From CAWDVK01 sp963805715 (GTDB lineage Bacteria > Actinomycetota > Actinomycetes > Streptosporangiales > Streptosporangiaceae): a stretch of 64,000 nucleotides of DNA. Below the pieces are notes generated by a model, which saw only the letters and a list, made by a program, of their open reading frames with translations, did not search any database and was not told the DNA's origin. Location: the NCBI GenBank assembly GCA_963805715.1, contig CAWDVK010000020.1, positions 496,001 to 560,000 of the forward strand. Reading direction: 5' to 3'. The translations under genes were made by a program, and so were the position numbers. Numbering within the stretch: the first letter of the stretch is position 1; each line of letters starts with the position of its first letter. Shown here in pieces: positions 43,621 to 51,326 of this stretch.

Positions 43621-44595
43621 TCAGGTCTTCTTCGCGCGGCTGGGAGCGACCCTCGGCGGCTCGCCCGGCTGCTTGGGATACACCGGCGGCCACGGCGCGT
43701 CCGCCAGCCCGCCGGCCAGGTCCCGCTCGCTCATGTCCAGCAGCGGCTGCAGCGACTGCGGGTCGTCGCTCATGCCGTGCCACGGGTCGCCGGCCGTCTC
43801 CAGCCGGGCCGCCATGGACGCGATCGTGAACTGGTCCGGGTGGATGTCGTCCAGCTCCGCCCAGGCGACCGGGGTCGACACCTGGGCACCCGGCCGGGCC
43901 CGGACCGACCACGCGCCGAACACGGTCTTATGCGGCGCGTTCTGGTTGTAGTCGACGAATACCCGGCCGCCCCGCTCCTCCTTCCACCAGGCGGCGGTGA
44001 TCAGCTCGGGCCTGCGGCGCTCCAGCTCGCGCGCCGCCGCCACGGCGGCCGCGCGCACCTGGTAGGAGTCCCAGCGCGGCTGCAGCCGGACATAGACGTG
44101 CAGGCCGCGATTGCCGGTCGTCTTCGGGTAGCCCGTGATCTGCAGCTCGCCGAGCAGCCGCTCCAGCTCGCGGGCCGCCGCGCGGATGCCGTCGAAGTCC
44201 ACGCCGGGGCTCGGGTCGAGGTCGATGCGCAGCTCGTCGGCGTGGCCGGGATCGGCAGCCAGGTACGGCCAGACGTGGAAGCCCAGGCAGCCCAGGTTGA
44301 CCGCCCACAGCACGTGATCGAGGTCAGCGGCCACCAGCGCCTGCGAGGTGGTCCCGTTGGGGGTCGACACCGTGGTGGTCTGCAGCCAGTCAGGGATGTT
44401 CTTCGGCACCCGCTTCTGGAAGAAGGAGGGCCCGGTCGCGCCCTCCGGGAAGCGCTGCAGCAGCACCGGCCGGCCCCCCATCGCGGCCATCAGCGGCTCC
44501 GCGACCCGCCGGTAGTGCTCGGCCAGGTCGCCTTTCGTCTCGCCGCGCTCCGGGAAGAGCACCTTGTCCGGGTGCGTGATCAGGCTGCTGCGCAT
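43621..44595 (-). CDS. LigD-type polymerase/primase domain protein
   Basis: A 324-residue stand-alone polymerase domain of the archaeo-eukaryotic primase superfamily, as in bacterial non-homologous end joining. Visible: ITHPDKVLFPERGETKGDL, FPEGATGPSFFQKRVP, HVWPYLAADPGHADELRIDL, the metal pair in IDLDPSPGVDF, and TTGNRGLHVYVRL. The C-terminus WAELDDIHPDQFTIASM is typical. It has no ligase or nuclease domain, and neither ku nor a ligase is in the window. It may act with ligase and Ku encoded elsewhere. Confidence 0.92.
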   Translation of the reverse strand: MRSSLITHPDKVLFPERGETKGDLAEHYRRVAEPLMAAMGGRPVLLQRFPEGATGPSFFQKRVPKNIPDWLQTTTVSTPNGTTSQALVAADLDHVLWAVNLGCLGFHVWPYLAADPGHADELRIDLDPSPGVDFDGIRAAARELERLLGELQITGYPKTTGNRGLHVYVRLQPRWDSYQVRAAAVAAARELERRRPELITAAWWKEERGGRVFVDYNQNAPHKTVFGAWSVRARPGAQVSTPVAWAELDDIHPDQFTIASMAARLETAGDPWHGMSDDPQSLQPLLDMSERDLAGGLADAPWPPVYPKQPGEPPRVAPSRAKKT

Positions 44596-44692
44596 CGCTT
44601 CCCATTATTCGGTTGCCCGGCCGCGCGCGTGACTGCCGGGGTAGCCAGATGCCGCTCAGTGCGCACTCCGTCCGCTGCTGGAATTCCGCTAG

Positions 44693-44824
44693 CGAAACGG
44701 GCCACCGGCGGCCGGCTGGCTTACGCAGCGGCTGCAGGAGCTGCTCGGCTACAACATCTACCCGCCCTTCGTGGGGTACGTGGACGGCGCCCATCCGCGC
44801 CGGGTCCTGTCGGCCGGGGACTGA
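44693..44824 (+). pseudogene. Possible gene remnant (C-terminal fragment)
   Basis: A frame without start codon reads, after a stop at 44687-44689, RNGPPAAGWLTQRLQELLGY then NIYPPFVGYVDGAHPRRVL and ends SAGD. It has a protein-like composition unlike the shadow frames nearby, and matches the spacing of an old gene end. I cannot name the parent family. The gap between ligD and the anti-sigma gene (about 350 bp) holds nothing else. Confidence 0.3.
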
Positions 44825-44948
44825 CCCGGCAGCGGCGGCCCCGGCCGCGACCTAGCCGCCGATTTCCTGTTGCGCTGAGCCCGCCCCGCGACTCAGCATG
44901 ACCGCCGCGGCTGGCGCATGAGCGGATGGGGCATCAGGAGCTCGCATG

Positions 44949-45435
44949 TCAGTTGCGCCGGAAGAGGTGCTCCCCCGCCGCGTCCGGGATCCAGTCCAGG
45001 ACCTTCTCCATATGGACGGTCGTTCCCTCCCGGCCGTTGCCTGTCAGCCGCAGGTCATCGACGATCGCGTCCATGATCCTCAGGCCGCGGCCATGCTCGG
45101 CTGTCGGGTGCGTCAGCAGGTCGCCGGGCGCGATAACCCCCGCGCCGTCGCCATCCGTGGCCGCCGCGCCATGGTCCCCGTCGGCCGCGCCATCACAGCC
45201 GTTCACCACCTCGATGATGCACCGCCCGTCCGTGGCCCTGGCGGTCACCTCGTACTCATCGCCTGGCCCGGCGTGCTGGATGACGTTGGCGCAGGCCTCG
45301 CTCAGGGCCAGGGCGATGTCAGACCGGGTATCGACGGTTACGCCGAGGGTCTGCAGGCAGCCATCAAGGACCTGCCAGGCCGACCGGGACGCTCGCGGCG
45401 TCGCGCGGCAGGTAGAGCACCATCTTGATCTCCAC
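44949..45435 (-). pseudogene. RsbW-like anti-sigma ATPase, single frameshift
   Basis: A histidine-kinase-like ATPase of about 160 residues. Start GTG 45435 after GGAGGTGG: VEIKMVLYLPRDAASVPVG. The frame breaks near 45380 by one extra base, and resumes as WQVLDGCLQTLGV, IALALSEACANVIQHAGPGD (N-box), IIEVVNGCDG and EHGRGLRIMDAIVDDLRL (G-box). Such proteins bind sigma factors or antagonists and phosphorylate the latter in partner switching. No sigma factor is adjacent. Only the N-terminal 19 residues are out of frame, so the protein could still start inside. Confidence 0.8.
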
Positions 45436-45602
45436 GTCATCCACCTCCGGGGAAGGCACCGGCCATCCGGCACGACTTCGCCCGTTCCCCGCCCGGGACT
45501 TCCGTAACGCAGGTGTCGTGCTGTCACGCCGGGGCAGGCGCGAGATCCGCGTGCTGACGGCCGGCCCGTCTCAGGCCCGCCCGGCCCTGAGATGGAGTCG
45601 GC

Positions 45603-45860
45603 GTGAGCGATTTCGGCAACCTGAAGGACAACGCTGACCGCTACGCCCGGCAGCCCCCCCAGGAGGGAACAGAAGGCGAGCAGGAGGCGGAGAAAGAGCT
45701 GGGCGTCCGGCAGCGGGGCGGTCAGCAGGATCAGGCCAGCCAGCAGACCGGGAGCAACACGGGCAATAGCCAGGATCAGGACGGCAGCGGACGGCACGGA
45801 CAGGGGCAGCAGGCGGGCGAGGCTGCCAGAGCTCGCGACGGCCGCGCTGTCGTGCCCGGG
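45603..45860 (+). CDS. Hydrophilic antitoxin-like small protein, 3' end unclear
   Basis: GTG 45603, preceded by GGAG, begins a Gln/Glu-rich sequence: VSDFGNLKDNADRYARQPP, EGEQEAEKELGVRQRGGQQ, then DQASQQTGSNTGNSQDQDGS. The beginning resembles small actinobacterial antitoxin-like/CsbD-like proteins (start MSDFxNLKDKAxxYA). No stop is met before 46991, well inside the antisense of the amidohydrolase, so either the real end was lost by an indel near 45800 or the frame is only partly coding. The opposite strand encodes hydrophobic sequence with no ribosome site. Only the first 60 or so residues are taken as gene-like. Confidence 0.4.
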
Positions 45861-46709
45861 TCAGGCGAGCCCGAGGATCCGGGCCGCGTTGCCGCGCAGC
45901 ACCGCATCGAGCACGCCAGCGGGCAGTCCGAGATCGCCGACCTCGGCCAGGCAGCGCTCGGGCGTGATGAACGGGAAGTCGCTGCCCCACAGGAACTGGC
46001 CGGACAGCCGCCCGCGCAGCTCCCGGATCACCTCCGGCGGGACCAGCCGCGGCGACCACCCGGAGATGTCGATATACACGTTGGTCTTGTGCAGCGCGAC
46101 AGCGATCAGGTCGGCGTGCCAGGGCCAGCCGAAGTGCGCGGCCACTACCGTCAGGCCCGGATGGGCGGCGGCGACCGGATCGAGCCGCAGCGGGTGGGCG
46201 TAGTCAATCCTGATGCCCTGACCGCCGGGCTGGCGGGCGCCGATCCCGCTGGTCCCGGTATGGAACAGGGCGAGCAGGCCATGCTGCTCGCACGCGGCGA
46301 AAATCGGCTCGTAGCGCGGGTCGTCGGGAGAGAACGCCTGCAGCGACGGGTGGAACTTCACCCCGCGCAGCCCGAGGGCGGCAATGCTGGCCACCTCGTC
46401 CACGGCCGCCGTGCCCTTGTGCGGATCGACCGAGCCGAGGCCGGTGAACACGTCCGGATGGTCGCGGCAGGCCGCGGCCACCGTCTCATTCGGCACCCGC
46501 GGGCGGCCGGTCGCCGTCTCGGCATCCCAGGCCAGCAGCACCGCGCGCACATCCAGCTGCCGGTACCTGGCGGCCAGCTGATCCAGCGACTGCCGCTGCA
46601 CGGGCGCGCGGAAATACGCCTCTGCTGCCTCGAGGTAGCCCGCCATGCTGCCGTCCAGCCAGTCCGGCGTGGGCAAGTGCACATGAAAGTCAATGGCGCG
46701 GGGCGACAC
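45861..46709 (-). CDS. Amidohydrolase-2 family protein
   Basis: A 282-residue metal-dependent hydrolase of the ACMSD/amidohydrolase-2 type. The N-terminal motif IDFHVHLPTPDWLDG supplies two metal histidines; RGVKFHPSLQAF, LLALFHTGTSG, VVAAHFGWPWHADLI and FLWGSDFPFITPERCL follow with the remaining His and the Asp. Family members are decarboxylases or hydrolases acting on aromatic and other carboxylates; the substrate here is unknown. GTG 46709 is chosen because the motif begins there; the upstream extension is low-complexity. It is not clearly in an operon. Confidence 0.88.
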   Translation of the reverse strand: MSPRAIDFHVHLPTPDWLDGSMAGYLEAAEAYFRAPVQRQSLDQLAARYRQLDVRAVLLAWDAETATGRPRVPNETVAAACRDHPDVFTGLGSVDPHKGTAAVDEVASIAALGLRGVKFHPSLQAFSPDDPRYEPIFAACEQHGLLALFHTGTSGIGARQPGGQGIRIDYAHPLRLDPVAAAHPGLTVVAAHFGWPWHADLIAVALHKTNVYIDISGWSPRLVPPEVIRELRGRLSGQFLWGSDFPFITPERCLAEVGDLGLPAGVLDAVLRGNAARILGLA

Positions 46710-46865
46710 CGGCCCATCGTAACGGCCGGCGCGCGGCCGGCGGATCGCGCCGGGCCGCGGCGGCCGGCCGCCCGGCCCTCCCCCGCCCGCTGCCGCGGTC
46801 TCCCGCATGACCCGACCGGCATGCGGGACGAGCAGGGCGCCGCCTGCGACGAGCAGGGGAACGGC

Positions 46866-47225
46866 CTACGGGACGGCGAAGGCGAACCCGGTCCTGGCGG
46901 TGCGCCCGGCCACGACGGTGATCTTCCAGGTCGGCGAGCACTGGCTTGTCCCCAGCCCGCTCCAGCACACGGCATAGGTGCCGGGGGCTAGCCTGACCCG
47001 GAAGGTTCCCGAGCGGCCGACTCCCACGACGACCCGCTGCTGGTGCGCGCCGGTGAACCGCACCGTGCCCGGTATGGGCCGCCTGCCCTGGCCGGCGGAC
47101 ATGCGGCCCTCGATCTGGAGCCGTCTGGTGACCGTGCCCCTCGGAGCGGCGGGCGCGGAGCCGCCGCAGGCCGGCACCAGCACCAGCAGGGCAGCTATTC
47201 CGGTCCAGGCCCGCAGTCGCTTCAT
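46866..47225 (-). CDS. Small lipoprotein
   Basis: The 119-residue protein begins MKRLRAWTGIAALLVLVPAC, a lipoprotein signal with the lipobox LVPAC at residues 16-20. The mature part has a single Ig-like beta domain, with IPGTVRFTGAHQQRVVVGV, GTFRVRLAPGTYAVCWSG and TARTGFAFAVP, similar to carboxypeptidase-regulatory-like surface modules. It has two cysteines besides the lipobox one, perhaps a disulfide. Function unknown; it would be anchored on the outer face of the membrane. Confidence 0.85.
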   Translation of the reverse strand: MKRLRAWTGIAALLVLVPACGGSAPAAPRGTVTRRLQIEGRMSAGQGRRPIPGTVRFTGAHQQRVVVGVGRSGTFRVRLAPGTYAVCWSGLGTSQCSPTWKITVVAGRTARTGFAFAVP

Positions 47226-47407
47226 GGCGCCGCCCTCGCTCGCTCCGATGCCACTTGGACGGCCCGGTCCCGGTTCTGGTTCCCCCCGATCGGCGGATCC
47301 GCGCCCGGCGCCGGCCGCGAGACCCGCGGGTGATGCCCGGCGCGGGGCCAGGAGATCCGCGCACGATGCCCTGCCCGGGCGGCGGCCCGTTCCGTCCGGG
47401 GAGTCGG

Positions 47408-48559
47408 CTAGAGGCTAAAGCTGTGCTGGCGGCCGATGCCAGCGTCGCGGATCTCGCGGATGGTGTCGTCAACGCGCCGGATCGCGTCGCCGATGCGCTG
47501 CCGCGCACTGTCCGCGGGCAGGTCGATGGCTGCCTGCAGGCTGAGGCCGAGATGGAAGAGACTGGTGACGATCGAGTCGAGCAGCTCCCGGCCGTCATCG
47601 TCATGGACGTCCGTGACGGCGGTTCTGGCGAAGCCAGCCCGGTCCGCACCGTCCTCGGCCCCGGTGACGTCCCGGATCATGGTGAGGGCGAACTGGCCGG
47701 CCGCGGTCGCGACCGGGCTGAGAGTGATCTCGACCGGGAACGTGGTTCCGTCCTTGCGCAGCCCGACGAGATGCGCTCCGGCGCACGCCGGCCGGGGCCT
47801 GGGCGGGCGGCCGCTGACGGCCTGGTGGCTACTCTGCGCTGCCTGCAGACCGGCCGGCACGAGTGACTCGACCGGATGACCGAGCAGCTCGGCGTGCTCG
47901 TAGCCGAACATCTGCTCCAGCCGGAGGTTGGCCAGCGCGACGGCGCCGTTGCCGTCGGCCAGCGCCACCCCGTCCTGCAGGGCGTCGAGTACCTTCCATG
48001 CCACGGCCGGCGCGATGGCTGCGCCGCCGGCACCCGGCGCTGCCGCGGCGGGGTGAGCTGCTGCCCGCCCGCCACGGCCAGGCGGCTCCTCGCCCTCGCT
48101 CCCCGTCCCGGCTGGCCATGGCGCGGCGGGCACCGCCCCGGCGGGTGCCCGGCCGGCTGCCCGCGCGGGCTCCCTGGCCGCTGCCTGCGCTGGCACCGCG
48201 GCCGCCGCCCGCGGCGGCGTCCTGGCGGCCGTGGCCGCTTCCAGCGAGGGATAGATGGAGACGAGCCGGTCCAGGCCGCTGAGGCTGAGCACGCGGGCGA
48301 CGATCCGCGCGGTGACCACCAGCCGCAGCTCGCTGCCGTTGAGGACGGCGCGCCGGTACGCGCGCACGAGCGCGTCGGCGCCGGCGTGATCGCACGATAT
48401 CGTCGCGGTCATGTCCGCGATCAGCGCGGCGGCTCCGCGGTTGATGACCGCCAGCAGCTCTTCGCGGATCTGCCCGGCATTGGCCACGTCGATTTGCTCC
48501 GGAAGCGCGACCACTGCCTGCTGGCCGGTCCAGTTCACCGGGTAGAAGTCCTCAGGCAT
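47408..48559 (-). CDS. STAS-PAS protein with DHp-like C-terminus
   Basis: A 383-residue signalling protein. STAS domain (about 10-110) with VVALPEQIDVANAGQIREE and a serine-phosphate site region ISCDHAGADALVRAYRRA. An Ala/Pro-rich linker (about 110-185) precedes a PAS domain (about 190-300) with VLDALQDGVALADGNGAV and FPVEITLSPVATAAGQFAL. The end (about 330-375), LDSIVTSLFHLGLSLQAAI, resembles the dimerisation helices of HisKA_3 histidine kinases, but no phospho-acceptor neighbourhood is clear and no ATPase domain follows. It is divergent from the LuxR-type regulator. It could integrate a sensor with partner-switching control. Confidence 0.8.
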   Translation of the reverse strand: MPEDFYPVNWTGQQAVVALPEQIDVANAGQIREELLAVINRGAAALIADMTATISCDHAGADALVRAYRRAVLNGSELRLVVTARIVARVLSLSGLDRLVSIYPSLEAATAARTPPRAAAAVPAQAAAREPARAAGRAPAGAVPAAPWPAGTGSEGEEPPGRGGRAAAHPAAAAPGAGGAAIAPAVAWKVLDALQDGVALADGNGAVALANLRLEQMFGYEHAELLGHPVESLVPAGLQAAQSSHQAVSGRPPRPRPACAGAHLVGLRKDGTTFPVEITLSPVATAAGQFALTMIRDVTGAEDGADRAGFARTAVTDVHDDDGRELLDSIVTSLFHLGLSLQAAIDLPADSARQRIGDAIRRVDDTIREIRDAGIGRQHSFSL

Positions 48560-48747
48560 GACCGCGGCCAGGGCCTTCGCGGCGAGCCGCGAAGGCCGTC
48601 ACTGCTGAGGTCGCGCAGAGCGCGAGGGACAAGTGGCGCATCGCAGCAGCACCCTGATTCCCGTCCGGCCTTTTGGCTCGACCGTGCCGCCAGGATCCCG
48701 AGCGACTCGATCACGTGGCAGGAGCGTAAGACGGAGCCGAAGCTTGG

Positions 48748-48789
48748 TAAAATAGGGCACACCCTCAGACCTGGGGGGCATGCCCTCAG
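48748..48789 (+). promoter_or_regulatory. TAAAAT box and 21-bp-phased direct repeats
   Basis: TAAAAT (48748-48753) is a -10-like box in otherwise GC-rich DNA; no good -35 is seen. Two copies of a 14-mer follow: GGGCACACCCTCAG (48755-48768) and GGGCATGCCCTCAG (48776-48789), 21 bp (two helical turns) apart. They lie in the 363-bp gap between the STAS-PAS gene and the LuxR-type regulator (48560-48922). No other feature is seen there. Confidence 0.5.
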
Positions 48790-48922
48790 CCGGGGGCATC
48801 GGCCGTCGCCCGGCGCCTGGCTGTGGCAAAGTCGGAAGATCACGCACGGCCTGGCGCCCCGGCGGCCTGGCGCGGCCTGGCGGGAGCAGGGCTGATGCGC
48901 TATCTGACCGGGAGTGCCGCAC

Positions 48923-49639
48923 ATGTCCGAACCGCCCAGTGTGCTACGTACCGTGATCGCGAGCGATAACTTCCTGACCCGGGAGGGCCTGGGCTGCCTG
49001 CTCGCCGGTATCCGGAGCATCGAGGTGGTCGGGCGGGTGGACGGCCATCCGGACACGCTCGCTGCCGTCAGCCAGTACCGCCCTGATGTGCTCATCGTCG
49101 GCATCCGCACGCCCCGGATCAACGCCGAGGCGGCTCTGACCGCCGCCCAGCAGCTGCGCAAGCAGCACCCGAGCATCGGCGTCGTGGTCATCGCCGAAGC
49201 CGGCGACGGATATGCGCTCGAGCTGCTGCGCAGCGGAGCAGCCGGCGTGGGCTACCTGCTGGACGACCGGGTCGGGGATCTTGAGACCCTGGTCAGCGCC
49301 GTGCACGGCGCGCACGCCGGTGACACCGTTCTCGACCCGTCGATCGTCAACGCCCTGGTCCGGCGCCGCCAGCCGTCGGTGCTGGACGCGCTGTCCATCC
49401 GGGAGCTTGACGTGCTCGCCGAGATGGCGCGCGGCTACGCCAACGACGAGATCGGCCGGCATCTGGCGGTGTCGAAGAAGGCCGTCGAGCGGCATGTCAG
49501 CAGCATCTTCCGCAAGCTCCGGGTGCCGGACGCCCAGCGCCTCGACCGCCGCGTCACGGCGGTCCTCACCTACCTGCAGGCGACCGGCGAGCTGGCCAGC
49601 GGCGATGTGTCCGAGCCGAGACTAGCCAGCAGCGGCTGA
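48923..49639 (+). CDS. NarL/LuxR-type regulator with degenerate receiver
   Basis: A 238-residue protein. The receiver-like N-terminus (about 8-125) keeps VIASDNFLTREGLGCLLAG and VVVIAEAGDGYALELLRSGA, but the phosphorylation-site strand reads DVLIVGIRTPRI, Gly 60 replacing the usual Asp. The conserved Lys of GYLLKD is Asp 114 here (GYLLDD). It therefore cannot be phosphorylated in the standard way. The C-terminal LuxR helix-turn-helix is intact: LSIRELDVLAEMARGYAND, EIGRHLAVSKKAVERHVSSI. ATG 48923 follows GGGAG. It is divergent from the STAS-PAS gene and 19 bp short of convergent egtD. Confidence 0.9.
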   Translation: MSEPPSVLRTVIASDNFLTREGLGCLLAGIRSIEVVGRVDGHPDTLAAVSQYRPDVLIVGIRTPRINAEAALTAAQQLRKQHPSIGVVVIAEAGDGYALELLRSGAAGVGYLLDDRVGDLETLVSAVHGAHAGDTVLDPSIVNALVRRRQPSVLDALSIRELDVLAEMARGYANDEIGRHLAVSKKAVERHVSSIFRKLRVPDAQRLDRRVTAVLTYLQATGELASGDVSEPRLASSG

Positions 49640-49658
49640 ATGACGCGGTCACGGGCTC

Positions 49659-50630
49659 TCACCCGGCCGGCTGGGCCAGCGTCAGGCCGAAGTCGCCGTC
49701 AGCGTCCATCCAGAACCGCAGCATCGCCAGCCCGGCCGCGGCGAGCTCGGCCTCGATGCCGTCGCGGCGGAACTTGGCGGAGATCTCGGTGCGCATCTCC
49801 TCCCCGGCGGCGAAGGACACGGTGAGGCCGAGGTCGGCGACGGTGACCCGCTGCCCGCGCGCGGCGCGCAGCCGCATCTCGATCCACTCACTGGCGGCGT
49901 CCCACACGGCTACGTGCTGGAACTCCTCCACCGCGAAGTCGGCATCGAGCTCGCGATTGACGACGAGCAGGATGTTCCGGTTGAACTCCGCCGTCACTCC
50001 GGCCGCGTCATCGTAGGCGCGCACCAGCCGGCCCGCGTCCTTGACCAGGTCCGTGCCGAGCAGGAACGTGTCACCCGGCCGCAGGGCCGCGGCGACCTGC
50101 GCGAGGAAGCCCGCCCGGGCCTGCGGCTCGAGATTGCCGATGGTGGAGCCCAGGAATGCGATCATGCGGCGCCCGGCGGCCGGGACGGCGCCGAGGTCGC
50201 GCTCGAAGTCGCCGGTGAAAGGCGCGATCCGCAGGCCGGGATACTCAGCGTCCAGCGCCAAGCTGGCTCCGGTGAGCACGGCAGGGTCAACGTCGAAGGG
50301 CACGAACTCGCGCAGGGTCCCGGCGTCCAGCAGCGCCCGCAGCAGCAGCCGGGTCTTGGCCGAGGTGCCGCTGCCCAGCTCGACAAGCGACTCGCACCGC
50401 GACAGCCCGGCGATGTCCGCGGCGTGCCGCTGCAGGATCGACGTCTCGGCCCTGGTCAGGTAGTACTCCGGCAGCCGGGTGATCTCGTCGAACAGCTCGC
50501 TGCCCCGGGCGTCGTAGAAGTACTTGGGCGGCAGCGTCTTCGGGGTGGCGGTCAGGCCGGCCCGCACATCCGCGCGCAGCTCGTCGAGATACCGGCCGGG
50601 ACGATCCTGAACGCGATTGCTCGCTGGCAT
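49659..50630 (-). CDS. egtD: EgtD, histidine N-alpha-methyltransferase
   Basis: EgtD trimethylates histidine to hercynine using SAM, the first step of ergothioneine synthesis. The 323-residue protein shows LTATPKTLPPKYFYDARGSE and LFDEITRLPEYYLTRAETSI. It has the SAM-binding ESLVELGSGTSAKTRLLL and FLGSTIGNLEPQARAGFLAQ; the C-terminal domain with EFNRNILLVVNRELDADF shapes the histidine site. ATG 50630 lies 3 bp after the egtC stop. It is the last gene of egtABCD; egtE is not in the cluster, and in many actinomycetes it lies elsewhere. Confidence 0.96.
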   Translation of the reverse strand: MPASNRVQDRPGRYLDELRADVRAGLTATPKTLPPKYFYDARGSELFDEITRLPEYYLTRAETSILQRHAADIAGLSRCESLVELGSGTSAKTRLLLRALLDAGTLREFVPFDVDPAVLTGASLALDAEYPGLRIAPFTGDFERDLGAVPAAGRRMIAFLGSTIGNLEPQARAGFLAQVAAALRPGDTFLLGTDLVKDAGRLVRAYDDAAGVTAEFNRNILLVVNRELDADFAVEEFQHVAVWDAASEWIEMRLRAARGQRVTVADLGLTVSFAAGEEMRTEISAKFRRDGIEAELAAAGLAMLRFWMDADGDFGLTLAQPAG

Positions 50631-50633
50631 CCG

Positions 50634-51326
50634 TCATGCCTCCAGATCGGTAGTGGTCACGGCATCGGCACTGACCTCGACCAGGTGGTGGTCGGGAACG
50701 TCGGCCCAGCGCGGGTCGTCGTCGTAAGGCTCGCTCGCCACCACCACCCCCTCGTCCGTGCGCAGCACGCTGAGCGTGTCGTTCCAGCGGGTGGCCAGAA
50801 CTCGCCGTCCGTCGGTGAGCAGGAGGTTCAGCCGCGCGCCGGGATCGCGCTTGCCGAGGTCGATGACGAAATCGCCCACCCGCTCCGGTCCGAACTCGAA
50901 GAGGTGCGCCGCCAGCTGCGCGGAATCGCAGGCCGACTCGGCCGCGGGGTGCGGTCCGAGGACTGCCCGGTCCACCACGCCGTTGTGTGACAGCAGCCAC
51001 CGGCCGGACGCGAACGGCGCCGCGGCTGTCTCGTCGGCTGGCATTCCCGCCGTGGCCGAGCGCACGGCGGCCAGCACGCAGGCCGAGAAGATCACCGGCG
51101 CGACGGACGCGAAGGACGCGTCACTCCACAGCGGCCGGCCCGAGCGCCAGCGCGCGGGCTCCGGCCGGGAGTCAGCGAAGAACCCGGCGCCCCATCCGTC
51201 GGCGTTCATCAGGCCGTGGCGCTGCCGCCGCGGCGCGTAGGACTGCACGAGCAGGCCGTGCTCCGGCTCGAGCAGCAGTTCGCCCAGTGAGCGCGGCGCC
51301 CCGAGCCAGGCGAGGTGACGGCACAC
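50634..51326 (-). CDS. egtC: EgtC, class II glutamine amidotransferase-like
   Basis: The 230-residue protein begins with GTG then Cys (MCRHLAWLGAP), giving an N-terminal nucleophile cysteine after Met removal, as in class II amidotransferases. Further motifs are GLMNADGWGAGFFAD, SACVLAAVRSATAGMP and WLLSHNGVVDR. EgtC removes the glutamate from gamma-glutamyl-hercynylcysteine sulfoxide. The GTG immediately follows the egtB stop (51327-51329), so translation is coupled. Called egtC from context and motif together. Confidence 0.93.
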   Translation of the reverse strand: MCRHLAWLGAPRSLGELLLEPEHGLLVQSYAPRRQRHGLMNADGWGAGFFADSRPEPARWRSGRPLWSDASFASVAPVIFSACVLAAVRSATAGMPADETAAAPFASGRWLLSHNGVVDRAVLGPHPAAESACDSAQLAAHLFEFGPERVGDFVIDLGKRDPGARLNLLLTDGRRVLATRWNDTLSVLRTDEGVVVASEPYDDDPRWADVPDHHLVEVSADAVTTTDLEA

